A stretch of DNA of 64,000 nt from DATKUK01 sp035530655. GTDB lineage: Bacteria; Planctomycetota; Phycisphaerae; UBA1845; DATKUK01. The translations under genes and the position numbers were made by a program. The DNA lies in contig DATKUK010000006.1 in NCBI GenBank assembly GCA_035530655.1, positions 1-64,000 on the forward strand. The letters run 5' to 3'. The notes beneath the pieces are model-generated. The model had not been told where the DNA came from, did no database searches, and was given only the letters and a program-made list of their open reading frames with translations. This document shows, piece by piece, positions 22,232 through 30,601 of this stretch; position 1 is the first letter of the stretch; each line of letters opens with the position of its first letter.

Positions 22232-22639
22232 GTGGGGATGCACGACAGCACCGACCAAGCTATGAGCCAGCACCACGCTAAGACGCGTTTTGTGCTGCAC
22301 CGGCACGATCACCCCGAAGGCGAGCACTGGGACCTGATGATCGAACAGGCTGACGGTCTGGCGACGTGGCGGATCGAGGCGCTACCTGAAACCGACGCGG
22401 CCGGCATCGCCGCCGTCAGAATCTTCGATCACCCCAGGAGATTCTTGAGCTACGAGGGACCGCTGCGCGAGGGTCTCGGCGAGGTACGCCTGTGCGACCA
22501 GGGCGAGTGCGAGCTCGTCGAGGCCGGGCCCACGAGATGGGTGTTCCGCCTGGCGGGCAAGTGCCTTAGAGGCTGGTTCACGCTTGAGTGTCAGGGCGGA
22601 CAAACATGGATTCTTCATCGCCACAGCGCCCGGCCCTGA
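22232..22639 (+). CDS. Stand-alone LigD-type 3'-phosphoesterase-like protein
   Basis: A 135-residue protein resembling the phosphoesterase (PE) domain found at one end of DNA ligase D in bacterial end joining. The core is RFVLHRHDHPEGEHWDLMIE, where His and Asp residues match the metal-binding H-x-D/HYDFRLE region of LigD. It continues with GLATWRIEALP and a YEGPLREGLGEVRLCDQGECEL segment that matches EGTIPEGxYGxGTVxxWDxG. Small free-standing versions are known in planctomycetes, and the DNA-repair role is inferred from the family. GTG 22232 has AGAGG 6 bases upstream; ATG 22238 and ATG 22262 are alternatives. Its 3' end overlaps the convergent gene at 22615. No ligase or Ku gene is nearby. 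Confidence 0.75.
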   Translation: MGMHDSTDQAMSQHHAKTRFVLHRHDHPEGEHWDLMIEQADGLATWRIEALPETDAAGIAAVRIFDHPRRFLSYEGPLREGLGEVRLCDQGECELVEAGPTRWVFRLAGKCLRGWFTLECQGGQTWILHRHSARP

Positions 22640-23307
22640 CGTGCCAAGCTTGGATGGATCTTGGCGACCAGGCGCCCGGCCCGAACGTCGATGGCGGCGA
22701 TGCGAAGGCGCCTCGCCCCGTTGGGCCAGTCAAACCGATTCACCAGGATCAACCCGTCCAGGAGGTCGCCGCGTCGTCCGGTCGAGTCTGACGGGGCGGA
22801 ACGGGACAGCGCTTCCAGAGACCGCCGGACCATCCAATGGGGCACGGGTACGGCCCCGAGACGACATCGGGCAAGCTTGACGATCATGCGGTCGGGTTCG
22901 GCCCGGACCGAGAGGAGCACGCTGAGGACCGATCGCACGCCGCCGATCTCAACTATCCCGGCGACGACGACGCCCTCCTCGCGGAATGCCACCACGGGCC
23001 ATTGCAGCTCGGGGGGCACGTACTGCCTCAGGCCCGGCCAGATCTGTTCGCGGGCGTCAATCCACCGGTTGAGTCGATCCTCCTGGACGACATAGTCAAA
23101 CGGCTCGTCGCCCTGCATCGCCAGGTTGAGCTGGTTGAACGCCACCTCCAGATCATCGCGAACGTCCTGGTACTGTGCCGCGCCCACGTGAGGCGGACGA
23201 TACCACGAGGGAACCCGCGCCACCGCCAACCACGAGGCCGTCGCAACGAGCACGATCGCGGCAACCGCGCCCACCGCGACCCTATGACTTCGTCTGGTAC
23301 GCAACAT
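22615..23307 (-). CDS. Uncharacterised membrane-anchored protein
   Basis: A 230-residue protein that I do not recognise. After a basic start (MLRTRRSHR) comes one hydrophobic segment (VAVGAVAAIVLVATASWLAV, residues about 10-30), then a soluble, presumably periplasmic domain of mixed alpha/beta character (DVRDDLEVAFNQLNLAMQG; RLNRWIDAREQIWPGL; VVVAGIVEIGGVRSVLSVLLSV). The pattern of short helices before a beta-sheet recalls lipid- or ligand-binding periplasmic domains, but this is not evidence of function. In-frame codons up to 23364 extend the frame; the ATG at 23307 directly precedes the signal anchor and is preferred. It faces the phosphoesterase tail-to-tail with a 25-base overlap. Confidence 0.65.
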   Translation of the reverse strand: MLRTRRSHRVAVGAVAAIVLVATASWLAVARVPSWYRPPHVGAAQYQDVRDDLEVAFNQLNLAMQGDEPFDYVVQEDRLNRWIDAREQIWPGLRQYVPPELQWPVVAFREEGVVVAGIVEIGGVRSVLSVLLSVRAEPDRMIVKLARCRLGAVPVPHWMVRRSLEALSRSAPSDSTGRRGDLLDGLILVNRFDWPNGARRLRIAAIDVRAGRLVAKIHPSLARQGRALWR

Positions 23308-23441
23308 GCCCCTAGCGTACACGCAATGCGCCAGGAATGCGCGGCAGCACGGGCGAGGCCGCACGATTTGACCTGCCGGAGTCGAGAACCGTAGAATTGG
23401 ACGCTTCGCGGGTGCTTAGGGCCCGCCTTTGCGGTGGAGCG

Positions 23442-24224
23442 ATGAACCGACTGCTGGGCATGGTCGTGATAAGCCTTTGGCTGGCCAGCGTGGGCGCGCT
23501 GGTCGTGCATGACATGTGGCCGCGCTGGACGGCCGAACCGCCTCCGGGGATGGAGGCCGCGCCGCGCGACGTGCAGATGGGCATCTATGACGCAGGCGGC
23601 GGGCGGATCGGAGCAGCCTGGAACAGTGTACAGCCGTCCGAGGAGAGCCTGAGCGTCGAGTCCACGACGGTGCTCGAGTCGGTGCCCATGTTGCCGCCGC
23701 TCCGCGTCGAGTCGGTCATGCGGTACTTTGGCGGCAGGCTCGATGACATCCAGGTGAAGGTGTTCGGGCTCCCGCACCTCGACATCACGCTGCGCGGCGA
23801 ACACATGGGGGGCGGCTTTCCGTGCGAGCTGCAGATCGGGCCGGTGCGGCGGACGTTTGCCTTCGACGATCAGACCATGCAGGCGATGGGCGAGGCGATG
23901 CGGCCGTTCACCGTCCTGCCGGACCTGGCGGTGGGCCGCCGCTGGCAGGTGAAGCTGTTCAATCCGATCAGGCAGCTTATCGGCCACCGAGCAGATTTTG
24001 AGTCGGTGGTGGTGGAAGTAACCGGCAAGGAGACCATCGAGCACCAGGGTCGGATGGTCGAGTGCTTCCGCGTCGAGGCACGTGACGTGGTCGCTTTTGC
24101 TGACTCAATTGGTCGGGTCCTCGAACAGCGTGTGCGCCTGCCGGTGATCGGAGGCATCGTTCTGCGCGACGAGCCTTACGACGAGGCGGTCCGCCAGGCG
24201 GCCCGGCAGCGGATTACGCGTTAG
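23442..24224 (+). CDS. Uncharacterised signal-anchored protein upstream of ABC exporter
   Basis: A 260-residue protein of unknown function. The N-terminus (MNRLLGMVVISLWLASVGALVVHDMWPRW) is a signal anchor. The rest is beta-rich with alternating charged strands (ESVMRYFGGRLDDIQVKVFG; LRGEHMGGGFPCELQIGPV; FESVVVEVTGKETIEHQGRMVECFRVE). That last strand pattern resembles the DUF3108-type or transglutaminase-precursor beta domains found in envelope proteins, a weak resemblance only. The ATG at 23442 follows GGTGGAG closely. The ABC ATPase starts 25 bases after its stop, and the three genes to 26713 look like one operon, suggesting an accessory envelope role for the transporter. Confidence 0.65.
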   Translation: MNRLLGMVVISLWLASVGALVVHDMWPRWTAEPPPGMEAAPRDVQMGIYDAGGGRIGAAWNSVQPSEESLSVESTTVLESVPMLPPLRVESVMRYFGGRLDDIQVKVFGLPHLDITLRGEHMGGGFPCELQIGPVRRTFAFDDQTMQAMGEAMRPFTVLPDLAVGRRWQVKLFNPIRQLIGHRADFESVVVEVTGKETIEHQGRMVECFRVEARDVVAFADSIGRVLEQRVRLPVIGGIVLRDEPYDEAVRQAARQRITR

Positions 24225-24249
24225 TCGCTTTGGATGGAGTAACGGCACG

Positions 24250-25005
24250 GTGGCCATCGAGCTTAGAGAAGTGACCAAACGGTTCGGCCAGAAGGTGGCG
24301 GTCGACAGGGTCAGCCTTCACGTCGGGGCGGGAGAGATCTTCGCGTTTCTCGGGCCCAACGGGGCGGGGAAGACCACCACCATCAAGCTTATCGCGGGGC
24401 TTCTGCGCCCCGACAGCGGCTCCGTCCGCGTAAGCGGACACGACACCAGCCGTGACGGTGGGCTGGCCAAGGCGGAATTGGCCTACGTGCCGGATCACCC
24501 TTTCCTGTACGACAAGCTGACCGGACGCGAGTTCCTCGGGTTTGTTGCCGAGATGTATCGCGTTCCGCCCGGCGTGGCGAAAGAGCGGACGGATGAGCTG
24601 GTGAAACAGTTCGAGATGAACGACTTTTTGGATCAACTGACCGAAGGCTACTCGCACGGCATGAAACAGCGAACGCTCCTGGCGGCGGCGCTGCTACACG
24701 AGCCACAGGTGCTGCTGATCGATGAGCCGATGGTGGGGCTCGATCCGAAGACGGTTCGGCTGGTGAAGAACATGTTCGTGGAACTGGCGCAGTCGGGCCG
24801 GTCGGTCTTCATGAGCACGCACACACTCGAGGTCGCCGAAGCCGTGGCTGACCGCATCGGCATCATCCACCATGGGCGTCTGATCGCCGCCGGCGCCCTG
24901 TCCGAGCTTCGTCGGCGAGGCATCGAACAAGCCTCTCTGGAAGAGATTTTTCTGACGTTGACTGCCGACCGCGATGATCCGCAGGCCGAAACGGTACCGG
25001 CATAG
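24250..25005 (+). CDS. ABC transporter ATP-binding protein
   Basis: A 251-residue nucleotide-binding subunit. It has Walker A GPNGAGKTTT (about residue 38), a degenerate signature YSHGMKQRTLLAAALL in place of LSGGQ, Walker B VLLIDEPMVGLD and the switch His in MSTHTLEVAE. The C-terminal tail is short. This is the CcmA/ABC-2 exporter type. The GTG start at 24250 has GGAG about 10 bases upstream. The permease begins a few bases after its stop, so the two form one exporter. Substrate unknown. Confidence 0.92.
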   Translation: MAIELREVTKRFGQKVAVDRVSLHVGAGEIFAFLGPNGAGKTTTIKLIAGLLRPDSGSVRVSGHDTSRDGGLAKAELAYVPDHPFLYDKLTGREFLGFVAEMYRVPPGVAKERTDELVKQFEMNDFLDQLTEGYSHGMKQRTLLAAALLHEPQVLLIDEPMVGLDPKTVRLVKNMFVELAQSGRSVFMSTHTLEVAEAVADRIGIIHHGRLIAAGALSELRRRGIEQASLEEIFLTLTADRDDPQAETVPA

Positions 25006-25009
25006 GAGA

Positions 25010-26713
25010 ATGGCACCCGTGGCAGGCCAGACGAACATGGCGGCCGAGCCCGGAATCGGGCTGCTGATCCGTGTCAAAATCAAAACGCTGGCCAACCGCG
25101 CCGACCAGGCAATGGCCGAGGCTCCCCTCAAGGTCATAGCCATCGCAGTCTTTGTGCTGTTTATCTGGCTGAGTCTGTACCTGTTGTTCCGCGGTATTTT
25201 CCTCGTGCTCAAGCAGCAGGCGCTGGCGAGCATCATTGCCGTGCCCTACGTGTTCGGGGTGTTCTTCATCGCGTTGATGGTCATGTTGATGCTGTCGAAC
25301 GCGGTGCTGATCTACGGCGGACTGTTTCGCCAGAAGGAATCGGCCTACTTACTGAGCAGTCCGGCGCGGCCCGAACACATTGTGGCGATCAAGTTCTTGG
25401 AGTCGCTGTTTTTCTCCAGTTGGGCGCTGTTGTTGGTCGGCGTGCCTCTCATGTGGGCGATGGCGGACCTGCAATTTGTGCCATGGCACTTCTATCCGTT
25501 CTTTCTTTCACTGTTCGTACTCTTCGTGGCGATTCCGGGGGCGTGGGGGCTGCTGACGGCGTGGTTTGTGGCGATGTTTCTGCCGCGGAGTCTGCGGCGG
25601 GGGCTGATTGCCGGCGGCATTGTGGTGGGCGCGGGCGGAATATGGTGGCTGATGAACGCCTGGCAGCACAGCCCGGCGGACTCGGCCGTCTGGCTCAAGC
25701 AGTTCCTGGCCGAGCTGCGATTTGTGCGATCGGCGTTGCTGCCCAGCGCGTGGGTGACGGCTGGTGTGACGGCCGCCGTCGAGAACCAGCCTGGCCGCGC
25801 GCTGTTCTACCTGTTTATCGTCTTCGCCAATGCCGTGTTCTTCAGTTGGCTGGCTGTGACGCTGACAGCATCAACGCTCGGGCTGGCCTACAGCCGGGCC
25901 AATGGGGCCGGCGGGCGTCAGCTTCGCGGCCGTACCTGGGCTTCGGCTCTGCTGACCCAGGTGATGTTTTTCTATGTTCCCGCCAGGCTTCGAGCAATCA
26001 TCCGCAAGGATGTGCGTGGTTTCCTGCGAGATCCGACCCAATGGGCCCAGATGCTGATTCTGTTCGGCCTGCTGGCGATCTACACCGGGAATATCCCCAC
26101 TATTCGGTTGGACTTTGCCACGCCTAAGTGGCAACTGCTGATCTCTTTTTTGAACATGACGGCCGTCAGCCTCATCCTGGCTACGTTCACAAGCCGGTTT
26201 GTCTTCCCCATGATCTCGCTGGAGACCGACACGATGTGGCTCCTGGGCCTGTTGCCGGTACAGATGTCGCGTATCGTCGCGACCAAGTTCATTTTCGCCT
26301 TGACGGTCAGCCTGCTGGCGGCTGTATCGGTTACGCTCTTGAGCTGTCGCACGCTTGAGGTGGGCTGGTCGTGGACGCTGGTGAAGCTGTCGGTCGCGGT
26401 GGCATGCTGCATCGGGCTGAGTGGTTTGGCGGTCGGCGTGGGGGCGCGGCTTCCGGTTTTCGGGCAGCGTAATACCGCGAGAATCGCCAGCGGCTTCGGC
26501 GGCACGGTGAATCTCATCCTCTCGGTCCTGTTCGTAACGATCGTCTCAACCGGATTTGGGTGGATCAGTCTGCGAGCGTTCCAGCTCGGTTACAGCCGCC
26601 AGCTCGATCTTCGCACGGTCGGCATCGTGGTTGCTATCCTGCTGTTCGCGGTCGGCGTTGCGGCGGTAGCCCTGGCCGTGGGGGCACGTCATCTGACGAG
26701 GCGCGAGTTTTAG
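25010..26713 (+). CDS. ABC-2-type exporter permease
   Basis: A 567-residue multispanning membrane protein. I count roughly ten to twelve hydrophobic segments, for example VIAIAVFVLFIWLSLYLLF, SIIAVPYVFGVFFIALMVMLM, LFYLFIVFANAVFFSWLAVTL and VGIVVAILLFAVGVAAVALAV. A large cytoplasmic part in the middle includes IIRKDVRGFLRDPTQWAQ, a recurrent element of this exporter class. The start is taken as the ATG at 25010, 4 bases past the ATPase stop; GTG 25019 has better spacing from AGGAG at 25004-25008 and may be the true start. It pairs with the ATPase at 24250. No substrate can be assigned. Confidence 0.85.
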   Translation: MAPVAGQTNMAAEPGIGLLIRVKIKTLANRADQAMAEAPLKVIAIAVFVLFIWLSLYLLFRGIFLVLKQQALASIIAVPYVFGVFFIALMVMLMLSNAVLIYGGLFRQKESAYLLSSPARPEHIVAIKFLESLFFSSWALLLVGVPLMWAMADLQFVPWHFYPFFLSLFVLFVAIPGAWGLLTAWFVAMFLPRSLRRGLIAGGIVVGAGGIWWLMNAWQHSPADSAVWLKQFLAELRFVRSALLPSAWVTAGVTAAVENQPGRALFYLFIVFANAVFFSWLAVTLTASTLGLAYSRANGAGGRQLRGRTWASALLTQVMFFYVPARLRAIIRKDVRGFLRDPTQWAQMLILFGLLAIYTGNIPTIRLDFATPKWQLLISFLNMTAVSLILATFTSRFVFPMISLETDTMWLLGLLPVQMSRIVATKFIFALTVSLLAAVSVTLLSCRTLEVGWSWTLVKLSVAVACCIGLSGLAVGVGARLPVFGQRNTARIASGFGGTVNLILSVLFVTIVSTGFGWISLRAFQLGYSRQLDLRTVGIVVAILLFAVGVAAVALAVGARHLTRREF

Positions 26714-27216
26714 GCGCACACCACCCCTGCGGCGTCACCCGTCGACCCCTTGTCCCAGATATTCCAGAAGGTTATGCCAATATGGGCCCAGTGGGGCAGC
26801 ATGGACTGAGGACCTCGCTGGATGTCAAGGATTGAGGACGCCGTACACATCCTCAGAACCGACTTGCGCCCGCCCGAGAGCCCCAGAGACGATTGAACTG
26901 GCGGATTTACCATTGCCGAAGCCCTTCGACCGAGCGACAATAGCTGCTGGTAGGCCGCGATGTGGGGAGTGGACGCGCCTGCGAAATCTCGGCTTAACCT
27001 GTCGAGGTGCCCGCGGACCAAGCCCCGTGGCGCTTTCACAGATGGCTCGGTGATCGCCGCGCAGGGGCAGAATCGCTGCGGGAGGACCGAGGGCCGGGTC
27101 GCGACGCTGCTTTAACAGAAGGGGTTGGCGTCAGGATGGGCGAGTCCGTAGTGGGTAGCACTCCAGTCAAGACGCATCGGGCGCATTCAGCATCGGTGCG
27201 TCGGGGAGCAGCAGCT
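26714..27216. other. Intergenic region without a convincing gene
   Basis: About 500 bases with no open frame that resembles a known protein. A 51-codon frame from ATG 26960 and an antisense 109-codon frame (26710-27039) both look like chance high-GC frames. The frame of the next gene extends upstream to 27007, but its signal peptide places the start at 27217. Part of this region must carry that gene's promoter. Nothing else seen. Confidence 0.5.
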
Positions 27217-28797
27217 ATGAAACGGTGGAAACGTGTGGCGGTGATGGCGTGGGTGGCAGTCGCCTGCCGTGTGGGCTCGGCCCTTGGCAATCAGGCTGAG
27301 AAGGTATTGGATGATCTCTTCGGACCGCAGTTGAAACAAGCCAAGGCGACCTCCAGCAAGAACGACGACCTGGCGTTGGCAGGCGAGCTGTTGGACAAGG
27401 CCGCCACTGCGACCGATCAGGCGCTGGTTGCGGCGCTATGCAACGAAGCGTGGGCGTTGACCTGCCAAACACCGAAGGGATACGAAACAGCCGTCGGGGC
27501 GATGCTACTGTTGAGCCGGCGTGTGCCTGCCGAGCAGGACCGATGCAGGGACAAGCTGCTGGGAATCCTGCCGCGGATGTACGCCAACCGCCGGGGCGAG
27601 GAAAAGGGCGAGGCGGGCCGCCTATTGGCTGACTTGCTGCAGGACTCGGCGGAAGCGAAGCTCGAAGCCGGTGATCCGGACGAGGCACTCGGGTTGATCA
27701 GGCGGGCCTACTCGATCGCCAGGGCTGTCAAGTCGGACCCGTTCGGTGATCTCCAGGCGAAGCTGGAGCAGATCACAGAGCGGCGCCGCGTGGCTGTATC
27801 GCTCAAACAGCTCGAGGTCAGGTTAGCGGGCGATCCGGCCGATTCCGAGGCGGGGCGGAAGCTGGCGATGCTGTATGTGGTCGAGATGGATGATCCGAAC
27901 GCGGCGTTGCAGTACGCAGGCCATGTCGACGACGAGATACGTGAGAACATTGGGTGGGCGGCCAGTGACGGCGACCAGTTAGGCGAAGTCGAATGCCAGC
28001 GTCTGGGCGCGTGGTACCGGCAGTTGGCCGACCAGGCCGGCGACGTGCACAAGCCGGCGATGCTGCGGCGTGCGATCGGGTATTACGAGCGTTTCCTCCG
28101 ACAGCACGAAGCCGACGATCTTGACGGCGCCCAGGCCGAGATTGCCGTCAGCAAACTGAGGACTCAATTTGCGGAGATGGACCGCCAGACCTTTGATCTG
28201 CTCAGGTGGGTCGATCCGGTCCAGGACACGGTGGCGGGGCAATGGAAGTGGGTGGGTACGAAGCTCCAGATCCAGCAGGCCGAGTACGGACACATTTTGC
28301 TACCGGTCGCCGTGGAGGGCAGCTACGAGCTGCATTTCCAGTTCTGTCGTCTCACGGGGGACGGCGAGATCCGTACGTGTATCCCCGTCGGGCAGCGCAA
28401 GGCCTGCGTCGTCTTGGCCGTCCGTGGCAGGGGCGATACCTGGCTCAGCGGAATCGGCAACATCAAACGCGAGCATGCCAGGAGCAACGAGACGACGGTG
28501 CGAACATTGAGAATACGCAACAACGTGCTCTACAACGTCGGGATCACAGTGCAGCTGGACGGGGCCGACGCACAGATTGCGGTCACCGCCAACAACCAGC
28601 CGCTGCTCAACTGGCGCGGCCCACAATCCGTGCTGAGGCTCCCGAAGGTCGACCGGGAAGCTGGCGCCAGGATCCAGACCCCCAACGTGCCGGCGCTGGG
28701 TGCGGCAGCATCCGAGGTGAACTACCACATAGCCAAACTCAGAGTACTCGATGGGACGGTTAGTCCATTGCGGCCGGAGGTTGCGCTTGCACGCTGA
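27217..28797 (+). CDS. Secreted helical-repeat protein of unknown function
   Basis: A 526-residue exported protein, not recognised. The signal peptide is MKRWKRVAVMAWVAVACRVGSALG; the ATG at 27217 has GGGGAG about 8 bases upstream. Residues about 25-330 are mostly alpha-helical with TPR-like spacing (KNDDLALAGELLDKAATATDQALVAALCNEAWALT in outline; EARDLLQ-like DSAEAKLEAGDPDEALGLIRRAYSIA). The last 190 residues are beta-rich with Trp/Gly strands (HILLPVAVEGSYELHFQFCRLTGDGEIRTCIPV in outline; NNVLYNVGITVQLDGADAQIAV). This concanavalin-like layout often means carbohydrate or envelope binding. A similar helical-then-jelly-roll arrangement is seen in planctomycete secreted proteins; function unknown. 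Confidence 0.7.
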   Translation: MKRWKRVAVMAWVAVACRVGSALGNQAEKVLDDLFGPQLKQAKATSSKNDDLALAGELLDKAATATDQALVAALCNEAWALTCQTPKGYETAVGAMLLLSRRVPAEQDRCRDKLLGILPRMYANRRGEEKGEAGRLLADLLQDSAEAKLEAGDPDEALGLIRRAYSIARAVKSDPFGDLQAKLEQITERRRVAVSLKQLEVRLAGDPADSEAGRKLAMLYVVEMDDPNAALQYAGHVDDEIRENIGWAASDGDQLGEVECQRLGAWYRQLADQAGDVHKPAMLRRAIGYYERFLRQHEADDLDGAQAEIAVSKLRTQFAEMDRQTFDLLRWVDPVQDTVAGQWKWVGTKLQIQQAEYGHILLPVAVEGSYELHFQFCRLTGDGEIRTCIPVGQRKACVVLAVRGRGDTWLSGIGNIKREHARSNETTVRTLRIRNNVLYNVGITVQLDGADAQIAVTANNQPLLNWRGPQSVLRLPKVDREAGARIQTPNVPALGAAASEVNYHIAKLRVLDGTVSPLRPEVALAR

Positions 28798-28905
28798 GGG
28801 CGGCTGTAGTAGAGGCCCAAACCGGTATGGAGTGCCTATACGCGACAGCGATCCAGAATCTCGGAAGTGGTCGCCCGTGTTGCACAACAGATAAGGAAGA
28901 TCTCC

Positions 28906-29928
28906 GTGAACAGGATCGATGCGAGCTTGATCGCTATTGTTGTCAGTCTCGTTCTCCCAGGATGGACCCACGGGGAGAAGGCGGCCAGATCCTGGAACGT
29001 GGTCCTAATCGGATGGGACGGCTGTCAGCGACAGCACCTCAAGGAATGCATCGCACGCAACGAAGTGCCCAACCTGATGAGATTGGCCAGCGAAGGGGAC
29101 CTCGTAGCGATTGACATCTTACGGACGACGGACACCAAGGCGGGTTGGACGCAGATTCTGACCGGATACGAGCCCGAAAAGACAGGTGTGTTCAGCAATC
29201 GCCGTTACGGACCCATTCCCGTTGGCTATACGATCTTCGAGCGCGTGGAGAAGCACTTCGGGCCAGAGAACATCGTCACCGTCGCGATCATCGGTAAGAA
29301 GAACCACGTGGACGCCGACCCGCCCAGCAAGACGCGTGTCCTGGATGGCGGCACGACGCCCAGAAGAAGACGCAGGGCGCCGCGGGACAGCACGACCATC
29401 GAGGAAAGAGGTATCAAGTACTGGGTGGTGCCCGGTAAGCCCTACTTCCATACTAAGGACAACATGGACGTCTTTATCAACGGCCTGGGCGACAACGAGA
29501 AGGTCGGTCAAACAGCCCTGGAATACCTCGAGCGATGCAAAGACCGCCGCTTCTTTCTCTTCGTGCACTTCGCCGAGCCGGATCACGTCGGCCACAAGTA
29601 CGGCGAGAACTCGAAGGAGTACAATGAAGGCATCATCTCCGACGACGTGTGGACCGGTCGGATCATGGACAAGTTGAAGGCGCTGGGCCTGTACGATCGG
29701 ACGCTGATTTACGTCACCTCAGATCACGGTTTTGACGAAGGGCGGGACGCGCACCTCGATGCCCCGTACGTGTTCCTGGCTACGAACGATCCAAAGGTGA
29801 TCCGCCAGGGCGAGCGATGTGACATCGCACCCACCATCCTGACGCGTCTCGGTGTGGACCTGCGGAGGTTGAGCCCGCCGCTAGATGGGCGCCCACTCAC
29901 AACGCCGCTCGCGCCGCCGATTTGGTGA
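28906..29928 (+). CDS. Secreted alkaline-phosphatase-superfamily protein (type I phosphodiesterase-like)
   Basis: A 340-residue exported hydrolase-like protein. The GTG at 28906 gives a signal peptide (MNRIDASLIAIVVSLVLPGWTHG) and follows an AAGGAAGA box. The core has VVLIGWDGCQRQHL (first metal Asp), then DTKAGWTQILTGYEPEKTGV. The Thr of TDTKAGWTQ sits where the nucleophile Thr/Ser of phosphodiesterase/sulfatase folds lies. FFLFVHFAEPDHVGHKYG and YVTSDHGFDEGRDAH supply the metal-binding Asp/His pairs. It therefore has most metal ligands of the superfamily. Substrate unknown: phosphodiester, phosphonate or sulfate ester are all possible. Confidence 0.82.
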   Translation: MNRIDASLIAIVVSLVLPGWTHGEKAARSWNVVLIGWDGCQRQHLKECIARNEVPNLMRLASEGDLVAIDILRTTDTKAGWTQILTGYEPEKTGVFSNRRYGPIPVGYTIFERVEKHFGPENIVTVAIIGKKNHVDADPPSKTRVLDGGTTPRRRRRAPRDSTTIEERGIKYWVVPGKPYFHTKDNMDVFINGLGDNEKVGQTALEYLERCKDRRFFLFVHFAEPDHVGHKYGENSKEYNEGIISDDVWTGRIMDKLKALGLYDRTLIYVTSDHGFDEGRDAHLDAPYVFLATNDPKVIRQGERCDIAPTILTRLGVDLRRLSPPLDGRPLTTPLAPPIW

Positions 29929-30031
29929 GGCCCACATTCCTCTCGTCGGCCTGACGGTGGGGACACTTCATCTGGGTATGAAGGGCGAATGCCGGGCGAG
30001 ACGTTGCCCCGCCACGTCACCCGCAGCGTAC

Positions 30032-30601
30032 CTAGTGGCTGAAGTGACGGACCGTCTTGTCGGTGATGAGCATGTCGATGGGCACGTCGTGCGGTCCGGC
30101 GGGAATGGCCTCGACGAACTGTTCCTCGAAGGCGAGCGCGCATCGCACCCCCGCAAAGTCCGGCTGAGCGAGGAAGCGATCGTAGAAGCCGCTGCCCCGG
30201 CCCAGACGGTGACCGTTCGGGTCGAACCCCAGGCCCGGTACGATCACCATGTCGATGTTCGCGACCGGGAAGGGCTGGCCGTCGACCGGCTCGCGTATGC
30301 CCATTTGCGTTGTCGCCGCAACGTCGTGGAGCGTGTGGATCTCGATCGGCAGCATGCGCCGTTGGTGCCACGAAACCTTCGGCGCCAGCACGCGTTTGCG
30401 GTCCTGCCAGGAGCGAAGCACCACGGGCGTGGTATTGATCTCGTGGGGCAGCGACAGGAACACCATCACCACTTCCGCCTTGCGGTACTGTTTCTGTTCG
30501 AATAGCCGCTCACAGGCTCGCTGAGAACGTTCGGCGTTCTGCTCGGGCGGGATGGCCGCCAGCTTCTGTCGCAAATCGTTGCGCAACTGCTTCTTGATCA
30601 A
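30032..30601 (-). CDS. 5-formyltetrahydrofolate cyclo-ligase
   Basis: A 189-residue enzyme converting 5-formyl-THF to 5,10-methenyl-THF with ATP (MTHFS/YgfA family). Visible motifs are LIKKQLRNDLRQKL at the N-terminus, MVFLSLPHEINTTPV, and the folate/phosphate loop PGLGFDPNGHRLGRGSGFYDRFL, followed by ALAFEEQFVEAIP and DVPIDMLITD. I chose TTG at 30601: it overlaps the rarA stop in a TTGA, has AAGGGG upstream and gives the normal family length. The GTG at 30670 would add 23 unrelated residues inside rarA. Cotranscribed with rarA. Confidence 0.93.
   Translation of the reverse strand: MIKKQLRNDLRQKLAAIPPEQNAERSQRACERLFEQKQYRKAEVVMVFLSLPHEINTTPVVLRSWQDRKRVLAPKVSWHQRRMLPIEIHTLHDVAATTQMGIREPVDGQPFPVANIDMVIVPGLGFDPNGHRLGRGSGFYDRFLAQPDFAGVRCALAFEEQFVEAIPAGPHDVPIDMLITDKTVRHFSH

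Noticed and set aside
26710..27039. Antisense 109-codon frame in the 26.7-27.2 kb gap as a gene
   Set aside because: No ribosome-binding site, no motif and no hydrophobic or domain pattern; it overlaps the 3' end of the permease gene.
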